Source of the DNA: Oenanthe sinensis
Lineage: Eukaryota; Streptophyta; Magnoliopsida; Apiales; Apiaceae
DNA: 64,000 bases
NCBI GenBank assembly: GCA_028671895.1
Contig: CM053809.1
Span: 4,323,501-4,387,500 of the forward strand
Reading direction: 5' to 3'
Below the pieces are notes generated by a model, which did not search any database, had not been told where the DNA came from, and saw only the letters and a program-made list of their open reading frames with translations. Position 1 is the first letter of the stretch, and each line of letters starts with the position of its first letter. Position numbers and translations under genes: made by a program. This document shows, piece after piece, positions 45,775 through 55,357 of this stretch.

Positions 45775-46262
45775 ATTTCATGGGATTATAATCTCGGAAT
45801 TAATATCCATTTATTATAATCCTTCATTATTATCTCTAAGTATTATAATTCTTTAAATTATTCAATAATATGTTTGTTTCGAAGGATTAAATTGAGTGTT
45901 GAATTATAATCCTTTAAATTATAATTCTATGTTTGTTTTGAGGGATTAACATATGGATCGGACTATTATCGTTTAAATTTTATAATCTTTTGTTTGTTTG
46001 GCATTGGATTATAACAAATGGATTATAAGCCTTTAAAAAATGACATATTAGAGAGGATTAAATAATATCTCCTCCAACCAAGTATTATAGAGGATTATAA
46101 TTCTATCCCCTATCCGATAAAAATAAACAAGGGATTAATATTTAAAATTATTATAATCCTTAATCTAATCCTAAATAAATTTTTACAAAACAAACATAGG
46201 ATTAAAAAATTTAAAGGATTATAGTCATATCCCCTATTTAATCCTATGAAACAAACATGACC
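45775..46262. mobile_element. PIF/Harbinger-type MITE, TSD TTA
   Basis: Ends are GGCCATGTTTATTTCATGGG and, inverted, GGTCATGTTTGTTTCATAGG (four mismatches in 20). TTA flanks both sides (45772-45774 and 46263-46265), the 3-bp duplication of Tourist/Harbinger elements. The 488-bp interior is filled with GGATTATAAT-like motifs in both directions and has no ORF. Confidence 0.87.
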
Positions 46263-46292
46263 TTAAAATATAGAAGGTTGGACAAATAAAAC

Positions 46293-46799
46293 TGATCGGG
46301 ATAGAAAATAACCCTAAAGACACAATTAATGTAGCATTAATTAAACTTGGTTTGGCCCAAAAGGGAGGCTTATTTAATAAGGCTCGAAACCCTAATGATT
46401 AAGTAAATTCGTAATTAATTAATTAGTTAAATATACAGCCAATTAATTATGTCAAACGACAAAAAAACAACTTCAAAGAGTAGCCCCCAAATCACTTCCA
46501 ACAACAAGGAAACATATTCCTATATATAAATTACTTCTATCACAAAAATGATCCAGAATCCTTCAAGGAGCTGCCTTGTTCGCCAAGGTTCCTAACCCTA
46601 TTATAATTCTTAGACTTCTTACGTCTATATAAAGGGTCTCATTCTAAGAACTACGTCTAGCTTGATTCTCATACGCACTAAGATACGTGGGCATCTTGTG
46701 ATGACAGAATTAAGTCACGAAATACAAGCTCAACCATTAAAAATCGATAAGTTCTGATATACATCACAATTAATACACTCTAGTTTTTAATCCATAACA
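46293..46799 (+). mobile_element. 5' LTR of a Tat-like gypsy element
   Basis: TGATCGGGATAG...TTTTTAATCCATAACA, 507 bp, followed by a primer site. It is the same family as the solo LTR at 25192-28395 but lacks the 82-bp array and long (TA)n. A TATATAAAGGGT box lies at about 46625-46637. Confidence 0.87.
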
Positions 46800-46801
46800 T
46801 T

Positions 46802-46811
46802 TGGCGCCGTC
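46802..46811 (+). promoter_or_regulatory. Gypsy (Tat/Athila-type) primer-binding site
   Basis: TGGCGCCGTC, two bases past the LTR end. TGGCGCCGT is the usual primer site start in Tat/Athila non-chromoviruses. Confidence 0.88.
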
Positions 46812-46832
46812 TATTGGAAGACAACATTAACC

Positions 46833-47558
46833 ATGGCGAGAACACGAAGAATTGATGGAGATATCGTCCCTTCTACAAGAGACCCGACCGCTGTGATTCC
46901 TTCTACGGGAGACTCGATCGCTGTGATTCCTTCTACGGGAGACCTCACTAGTGTGATTCCACCGGATGGAACTCAAATCACCGAAGTCCCCGTTACCGCA
47001 ACTATTCCTGCTGGAACTCAAGGCCCCAGCACTCAAAGGCTAGGTCTATTCAGTGAAATCATCCATTCAATTAATCCTGAGGATGTCATCCATGGATCCA
47101 ACCCTTTATCCCAGGTAACTCAAACTCCCTTTATTGCCACTGCTCCTCCTCACGCAGAAATTTCCACTATTGTTATTCCTAGTAGCACTGTTGTCCAACC
47201 TAGGCTTGGACTCTCCCAAGCTTATCCCCCTCCTTACATCCGTGGGTTGAAACCCTCACAAAACTGTAGGCGTAGAGAAGGAATCCGCGATTTCTCAGGA
47301 CCATACTCCAATGATGATGAAAGCTCTGAAGGCACTGATGTCAATCCTAGAAGAAAGAGGTCTAGTAAGAAACCCATGATAAGTTGACATTCACAGTCCC
47401 GTAGGACATTTGAGGATAAAATCGCTTCATATGAGGCTGAACTCAAGGAGTTAAAGAAAAGTTTAGGTCGGCAGGAAGTAAGGCCGATCCCTAGGTGTGA
47501 AACCCCTAATTAGATGGAACCCCTCGAGAGAGGAGGCGAGAAATTCCAAGGGCTGAAC
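46833..47558 (+). pseudogene. Tat-like gag N-terminus, cut by a copia insertion
   Basis: ATG at 46833 opens MARTRRIDGDIVPSTRDPT. A repeated VIPSTGD-type octapeptide occurs three times, then Pro/Thr-rich sequence and a basic patch (RRKRSSKKP). A TGA at 47385-47387 ends the 184-aa frame, but the same frame continues with FEDKIASYEAELKELKKSL, a coiled coil typical of Tat gag leaders, until the copia LTR at 47559. The rest of the element is not in the window. Confidence 0.75.
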
Positions 47559-49141
47559 TGTTGGGTTTCGAGGCATAAAACGCAGCGGATTAAACGTAAA
47601 TATAACGAAAAGTTTTGGAACCCTAACTCAGGATCATGTATAAGCTTGGACAGATTATGGTGAAATAGAATTATACCTTTTCTGGTCTTGACTTTCATTA
47701 ACTCAACGGAGATCCTAGCTTTCACGACTTGTGTCTTCCTCTCGAAAAACACCTCTATGGTATCCACACGAGCACCTTCAAGAACGTCTCACGATCTTGA
47801 TTGCGGAATGGATGTACTAGCCTCCCTTTGACAATTTCGAGTTTGTTCCTTCTGCCTTAACACTGCCTTGCTGCTGCCTGCTGCCTCTAGAGTTTGTTTC
47901 TCCAAAAACGTAATGACCTATTAACCCTACATTATCTATTTATAATGGCTGGTTAATAGGCCCATAACAGCAACCCATAATAGCAAAACCTAACTCATGT
48001 AGGTATATGATTAAATAATAAAAACGAATTTCTATTATTTAATTAATAACTAAGTCATACTTAATTATTATGGGCAGAAATACTCCTCTAATTTGAATTT
48101 ATATTATCTCAATTAATTAAGTCTCACTTAATTAATATAATAAAATTCAAATAATCATCAATTAATTTAAATTTATAATTTAAATTAACTATTCCTCTAA
48201 GTGCTCTATGTGTGTGACCCTATAGGCTATTATTTAATTGGTAATAATTTTATTCTCCAATAAAATTATAAACAATGAACGGTATCTACTAATACATCAT
48301 TGTTACCCAATTAAATAATAATTAAATCGTGATTCGATAAAACCTTTCGTGATTAATGTTTCCGTGTAATATAATCCCTTTAACCAAATATATTATAGAT
48401 TAAATTCGAGGCATGTATTTAGTCATCCTCTACAACATTTAATCCGGGTTTACTTGATCCATGAGTAGACTATGAAAAATAAATCATTATTTGAGCACGG
48501 CCATGCATTTTATAGTCTCACTCAATCAAGAGGCCAATTATCTCTCTCCTAATTATAGGAGGGTTAAATTCTTTATCTATCATTCATATTTCTCATACGA
48601 CTCATGATATACCCGATGTCCACTTTTATCATCACCCGGTCAAAGGCAACTTTTAATGTAGTCAAAGTATATTAATCCTCGTATAGAAATATAATGATCT
48701 CAAGTCAAAGGATCATTACACCATTATCACTGTGAGTCTTTCTTATGACTTTATTAAACATGAAGAATCTCACTGTGGGTCTGTCCAGTATCATGTACTC
48801 CTACATTTACCTATGTATTGACTTTAGTATCCCCATACATATAACCAATGAGATGTAGTTATTAGTTAAACAACATACTAGTCTATTTATGTATCATTAT
48901 TGTCCTATAATAATAATACTCGACTAGGGACCTTTAAGAATATGATATATTATATAATCTCAAGTTCAAGTCATGTACTAAAATATACACAATGTGTATC
49001 ATGATTCTAAGGACATTTATTATGCTAACAAATTTATCGCAGTAATTAAAGTCATAATAAATACGTTTATTGAATAATCAAATGACATAAAGGTCTATCA
49101 AAAAGAAATATTGTATTGCCTCTAGGGTACCTACACTAACA
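47559..49141 (-). repeat. 3' LTR of the Angela-like copia (1,583 bp)
   Basis: On the minus strand it begins TGTTAGTGTAGGTACC next to a polypurine tract (AAGTGGGAGAT, 49142-49152) and ends CCTCGAAACCCAACA. No internal gene. Confidence 0.88.
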
Positions 49142-49169
49142 ATCTCCCACTTACACTAGAGTCAATCAC

Positions 49170-52100
49170 CCATGTATATAATACCCATAGAACTAGTGTG
49201 ACCGTCGTGCTTCGTCTACGACAAGCCTTTGGTCAGTGGGTCTGCAATGTTATCATTTGTGTGCACTTTACATATGTGTATGTCACCCCTTTCATTAATC
49301 TCTCGAATAAGATGATATCTCCTAAGTATATGTTTGGTTCGGGAGTGAGCTCTAGGTTCTTTAGCTTATGCAATGGCTCCATTATTATCGCAGTATAGAT
49401 CAATGGGATCTGCGATCGATGGAACCACTCCCAAATTAGTAATGAATTTTCGAATCCAAACTGCTTCCTTAGCTGCTTCACAAGCTGCATTGTACTCAGC
49501 CTCCATTGTAGAATCAGCTACTGTTTCTTGCTTTGAACTCTTCCAACTTACAGCACCTCCATTTACACAAAACACAAAACCAGACTGTGATACAGTATCA
49601 TCCCTGTCTGTTTGGAAACTTGCATCGGTGTAACCTTTTACAACCAGTTTCTCCTCTCCTCCATACACCAAGAATGAATCTTTAGTCATTTTCAAGTACT
49701 TTAGAATATTCTTGACAGCCGTCCAGTGACCTTCACCTGGATTAGATTGGTATCTGCTCGTCATGCTTAAAGCATACGAAAATCTGGGCGAGTACATACC
49801 ATTGCATACATGATGGATCTAATTGCTGAGGCATATGGAACCTTACTCATGTGATCCTTCTCATCCAATGATTTCGGACACTGATCTTTAGAGATCGTTA
49901 TCCCTTGAGACACGGGGACATATCCCTTTTTTGCATTTTGCATACAAAAATGATGCAAAACCTTATCGATGTATGTACTCTGACTTAGACCGATCATCCT
50001 TCTAGATCTATCCCTATAGATCCTCATTCCTAGAATGTAGGACGCATCTTCTAAGTCTTTTATAGAGAAGTTGCTCCCTAACCAAGTCTTAACAGCCTTA
50101 AGAGAAGGTATGCCATTCCCCATTAGTAGTATGTCATCAACATATAGTACTATGAATGCCACATGGCTCCCACTAACCTTCTTGTAAACACAAGGTTCAT
50201 CTTCGTTTTGAACAAAGCCATACTCCTTGACTGTTTCATCAAAACGGATATTCCATCTCCTAGAGGCTTGCTTCAATCCATAAATGGATCGACGTAATTT
50301 ACATACCTTGCTAACATTCCTTGGATCGACAAAACCTTCAGGTTGTGTCATGTACACATCCACATCCTCTTCAAGGCTTCCATTAAGGAAGGCTATTTTG
50401 ACATCCATTTGCCAGATTTCATAATCATGGAATGCTGCAATAGCAAGCAAAATCCTTATGGACTTGACCATAGCCACTGGTGACAAAGTTTTATCATAGT
50501 CAATACCATGAATTTGTTTGAAACCTTTTGCAACCAGCCTTGCTTTATAGGTCTGAACATTTCCATCCATGTCAGTTTTCTTCTTGAAAAACCATTTGCA
50601 CCCTATGGGTTTTACCCCTTCAGGTGGATTAACCAAAGTCCATACTTGGTTTTCGTACATGGAATCCATCTCGGATTTCATGGCTTCTAGCCATCTCTTA
50701 GAGTCTGGACTGTTCATAGCATCTTGGTATGTGAGAGGCTCATCTTCATCTATGAGCATCAAATCACCACATTGAGTCAAGAGAAATCCATATCTCTCTG
50801 GCTCATAGCGAATTCTACCAGTTCTACGAACAACCTGTGTTTGTTGAGCATTATCATTATCCTGCTCTTGTTCCACTTCAGGTTCAATGCTATTTTGTGG
50901 TTCTCGATCTTGATCAAGGTCTATAGTTCTCTCACTGTTTCTTTTGGAAACAAAATCTCTTTCCATGAAAACAGCATCTCGAGCAATGAACACTTTCTGC
51001 TCAGAAGGACTATAGAAATAATACGCCTTTGTTTCACTAGGGTATCTCACAAAAGTGCACTCTTCAGATTTAGGTCCAAGCTTGTCAGATACTTGACGCT
51101 TCACAAACGCCTTGCATCCCCAAACTTTCATAAAGCTCATGCCTAACCGTTTCTTCTCCCATATCTCATATGGAGTCTTTTGAACCTTCTTAGTAGGAAC
51201 ACGGTTAAGTGTGAAAGTCGCTGTTTCTAGAGCGTAACCCCAGAAACTAATTGGAAGATCTGCATGACTCATCATCGATCGCACCATGTCCAACAATGTG
51301 CGATTTCTCCTCTCTGAAACTCCATTCCATTGAGGTGTACCTGACAGAGTGAGTTGTGATACAATACCACACTCTTTTAAATAATCTTTAAATTCTGTGC
51401 TCAAGTATTCTCCTCCACGATCAGATCGTAAGATTTTAATACTTGCACCTCCGCCAATTTACTTCTCTACTTCAGCCTTGTATTCTTTGAACTTTTCAAA
51501 AGAATCGGATTTATTCTTCATAAGATATACATATCCATATCTACTGAAATCATCAGTAAATGTTATGAAGTAGTAGTAGCCTCCTCTAGCCATCACACGC
51601 ATTGGGCCACATACATCACTATGTATTAGCTCCAGACGTTCAGTGGCCCTTTGACCCTTACCAGTGAAAGGGGCTTTAGTCATTTTACCAAGCAAACAAG
51701 ATTCGCATTCTTGGTATGATTCAAAATCAAACTTATCCAAGTATCCATCCTTATGTAATTTGGATATGCGCTTCTCATTTATATGGCCTAGACGACAATG
51801 CCAGAGGTATGTTTGATTTGAGTCATTAATTTTAAGTCGTTTGTTTTCTATATTACAGACAGGATTATCTAAGTCAAGAACATATAAAGCATTAAACAAA
51901 CGCGCAACACCATATGTTAAATCATTCAAAGCAAAAGAGCAACTGTTGTTCTTTATTGTAAACGAAAAACCTTTCTTGTCCAAACAAGAAACAGAAATAA
52001 TGTTTCTGCGAATCGTAGACACGTAATAACAATTCTCCAGTTCTAAAACTAGCCCAGAGGGCAAAGATAAATAATAGGTTCCTACAGCTAAAGCAGCAAC

Positions 52101-52170
52101 TCTTGATCCATTGCCAACTCGTAGGTCCATTTCTCCTTTAGCCAATGTCCTACTTCTTTGCATTTCCTAC
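49170..52170 (-). pseudogene. Angela-like pol: protease, integrase, RT, RNase H
   Basis: Minus strand in order. The protease site WVLDTGCVSHIC lies just upstream at about 52200. Gag-pre-integrase is LWHCRLGHINEKRISKLH (about 51820-51760). Integrase has HSDVCGPM, TFTDDFSRYGYVYLM, SDRGGEYL and NGVSERRNRTLLDM. Reverse transcriptase has VLYVDDILLMGN (about 50120) with the intact catalytic pair, and RNase H has GYTDASFQTDRDDT and DSTMEAEYNAACEAAKE. Stops are TAG 52167-52169, TAA 51459-51461, TAA 49366-49368 and TAG 49216-49218, with one frameshift near 49795. Without those it would be an ordinary complete pol. Confidence 0.93.
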
Positions 52171-53119
52171 ACATTTATACAAATGTGAGAAACACATCCA
52201 GTATCCAATACCCAAGATGTAGAAATAGACAAATTGACTTCTATAACATATATACCTGAATTAGAAGTTTGCTCAGCCCTCTTCTTCTTCAGATCATCCA
52301 AGTAAACTGAACAGTTTCTCTTCCAGTGACCAGTTTTCTTACAGTAGTGACATTCACCCTTAGCGACCCCACCTTTAGGCTTTAAAGCCTATTTAAGACC
52401 TGACTTTGGCTTGGGTGTAGAATCAGAACCTGTCTTCTTCTTACCCTTCCATTTGCCTTTCCCTTTGGCCTTACCTTTATTGCCCACCATCAGTATGGGA
52501 ACAGGTTCAGCCGTCTTCATGTTGGTCTCATATGTTCTCAACATAGCCAACAATTCAGTAGGTGTTTTGTCAAATTCATTCATATTGTAGTTTATAACAA
52601 ATTGAGTGAATTTGTTATTCAAAGAATTCATGATTAGGTCAATAACAATTTCCTGAATAATCGGGAAACCAAAGTTTCAAGGTACTCAATGTAACCAATC
52701 ATCTTCAGAACATGTGGGCCAACTGGTTCACTTGCCCCTTGTTTGTAATTAAAAAGTGACTTACTTGTGTTGAACCTTTCTTGATGAGTTTGGCTTGCAA
52801 ACATGCTTTACAAGTGTTCATTGATAGTATATGCATCCATATGCACATGCTGTCTTTGAAGCTCAGCACTCATACTTGCCAACATAAGACATGCAATATC
52901 ATTTGCATCATTCTCATCCTTTGTGTGGGCCGCTCATTCCTCAACAGTAGCGCCCTCAGGAAGGAGACCTGCCGAAGGAATATCAATGACATGAAGCTTG
53001 CGCTCCTGTCTGAGGACGATCCTCAAATTCCTCTGCCAGTCTAGGAAGTTGTTTCCTCCTGTCAGCTTATCCTTCTCAAGGACTGATCGTACGGATAGTG
53101 TGTTTGTGTTGTTTGCCAT
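52171..53119 (-). pseudogene. Angela-like gag with zinc knuckle
   Basis: ATG at 53119 opens MANNTNTLSVRSVLEKDKL followed by GGNNFLDWQRNLRIVL, the usual copia gag start. A frameshift near 52935 separates it from the middle of gag (52780-52640). 52631-52389 has FDKTPTELLAMLRTYE and a Lys/Gly-rich stretch, ending in TAG (52389-52391). The knuckle CHYCKKTGHWKRNC (about 52355-52310) continues the frame. Confidence 0.88.
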
Positions 53120-53692
53120 TACTTGGTATCTACAATGATAAAAGCACAAAATAAACATTAGATTGTCTGAGTTATTTATTATGTTCAAATGATTATGATA
53201 TATTCATAATATATCTCCCACTATTTTTATCAAATTAATAGCCCTTACTATTAATTTGGAAAGTATATCCCATAATTCTTTCTAGTGAGCCAAGATCCAT
53301 ATTTCGTCATGTCCAAAGTCAACCACTGGAAGTCTTTAAAAATGATTATTTAGGTAGACAACAGTTGTCAATTATATCATATATAATTCTTGGATAGGTT
53401 GGTGAACAACGATTGATCTTATCTATCTAATAGACTTTTAACCAAACTCTATGCTTCTAAGTTCATAATGGTTGAATATAACCGTTTATTTTCAGCTTAT
53501 TATGACGACTCAGTTAAGTTAGACCCAATGATACAGCGTCCGAATATAACCGTTTATATTCGTCGCATTTCACCACGATAGATAGGAGTCCCCTGCCACT
53601 GACAGTCTTTCCCCTAATCGATCTAGGATTCGATGAGTGTTCATTCATTGGAAAGCATTTGAGTAAAACTTAATATTTTGTTAAGGGATTTT
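53120..53692 (-). other. Copia 5' leader, no gene
   Basis: Noncoding DNA between the gag start and the interrupting LTR. It does not match the element's 3' LTR, so the primer site and 5' LTR must lie beyond the insertion, outside the window. Confidence 0.5.
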
Positions 53693-54895
53693 GTTAGGTC
53701 CAAAAGTATTGTAGAGGGGGGGGGGGTGAATACAATTGTTTTGAATAATGAGAGAAAATGATACAAATGCAGGTAATAAATGATGACACAGAATTTCAAG
53801 AATATATCTTTATATTCATTGAAGAATTTGCTACAACATTCATAAAAGCATCATAATCAGTTGAACAATAAATACAGCAATTAAGGCTTGATTCAACTGA
53901 TTCTCTCTCACTTTCTTTTTACAGTAAATGCTCTCTTTTTAAACTATACTGTAGAAAATACAGAGATTGCTAAAAAGTCTTTTTACAAATAAAACAAAGT
54001 GCTGCTTTTATAATGTCGTGTAGACTTGATCTTGTCCTTTTTGTGTACGTGGCCCAATCAGGACTCGTCAACAAAAAGTACTTTCCAACCACTCTGGATC
54101 AACCGTTCACAATAAGCCACTTGTCCCTTGAACATTAAATGCTACATATCGACCCGCATCTCGATCTAGGCCTGGACCCATCTTGATCTCGATCTTGGTT
54201 GACAATCTCGATCTCGATCTCGATCTGTGAAAATCTCGATCTCTATCTCGATCTGCCGTGGATAGAGATTTTCCTTGTAATGTTTTACTTCAATTATAAA
54301 TCTCGACCCGCATCTCGATCTGCTGTGGATCGACATTTGCCTTAGCAACTATGCACTCATCCAATGTTGACCTTCTTTAGTGACTAATTGTGGATTAACC
54401 TTTATGAGCAAGTTTCCCTAGCTTCTTCAATTTCTTTTCCTCACTCAATTCAAATGAGATCTTCTATTACTGACATGAACTTGCCTCCAATGTCCTGACA
54501 CTTGATGCAATGGTCTGGTTCATAAGTGACTAGTCTTGTAGGGGTTCTTGCTTCTGAATGTCAGCTCTCATTTGTTGATTAACCTTTACATTATCCAGAT
54601 GTTGATAACATTACATGAAATCACTTTGGTCTTCTTGATACTTCTTTGACATTAATTTGATTCTCCATTAGATAAGTTAGGGCATGAGCAATACTGAAAT
54701 TGAACTTCTTCTCACTTATGCATCCTTGATTAACCAAATTAGTTACTTGTAGTTACCAAGTATCATTACCATTTCTTCAGTTGATTGATTCCATGTACTT
54801 CTTCAGTTTCTCTTGTTTTTGCTGTTGTTTTATCTTTTACCTAGTTGAGTTACATAGTAATTAAGTGTTACAAGTTAGTACACCTATGCCTTTCA
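53693..54895 (-). mobile_element. SIRE-like 3' LTR (1,203 bp)
   Basis: On the minus strand it begins TGAAAGGCATAGG straight after a polypurine tract (AATAGGGGGAGAT) and ends GGACCTAACA. No primer site follows the TGTTAGG end, so this is the 3' LTR. A run of ten G at about 53717 sits near the end. It carries the TCTCGA-type hexamer array (about 54148-54345). Confidence 0.85.
54148..54345. repeat. TCTCGA(T/C) hexamer array in LTR
   Basis: Clusters of ATCTCGATCTCGATCTCGAT, separated by CTGCCGTGGATAGAG-like spacers. The core TCGA is self-complementary. A second array lies at 60118-60352. Confidence 0.9.
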
Positions 54896-55357
54896 ATCTC
54901 CCCCTATTTGATTGTCTAACAATGACAACCAAATTCACAATGAGGATAACTCAACTAACCAGGGACTGAAAAAGATAAACTAAAATTCATAAACGATCAT
55001 GTCAACTTGCATAATGCTTGGCTTGATTAACTAGCTTCATGTCTATCATTGATACTTCAAGTGCCAAAATTGGACACCTGTTGGCTCGATCAAATGGCTT
55101 CATGCTCTTCTAGAGATTTTCTCTAAGTACTTAAGAGCACGGTCCACTCAATCTTCAATTATCCTTCTGAAGTCCTTTTAGCAGTATTACCACCGCCGAA
55201 CTTCGCGAAATAATTGACGCCTAATATAAACCAGTTTCAAGACACTTAGCTAACTAACTTCTACCTTACACTACACAAGAAAACAGATAATGTACTTACA
55301 ATTTAGGAAAACAAGAAAACAAATTACAACGCAAAGAAACATTACAAGCTTAATACA
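54896..55357 (-). other. Polypurine tract and 3' untranslated part of SIRE-like element
   Basis: Contains the polypurine tract TAGGGGGAGAT (54896-54906, minus strand) and about 450 bases with no frame, between the LTR and the stop of the large ORF. Confidence 0.7.

Larger units (their letters stand above)
47559..53692 (-). mobile_element. Angela-like copia, nearly complete but mutated
   Basis: The 3' LTR is 49141-47559 and pol and gag are on the minus strand up to 53119, with leader to 53692, where a SIRE-like LTR interrupts it. The gene order is copia; the 1.6-kb LTR and protein style suggest the Angela/Tork group (inferred). It inserted into the Tat gag (left flank TGAAC). Coding decay is limited to five nonsense codons and a few frame shifts. 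Confidence 0.92.

Noticed and set aside
51402..51404. Separate gene start for the 545-aa copia ORF
   Set aside because: The codon is TTG within integrase; the frame continues upstream past a single TAA at 51459.
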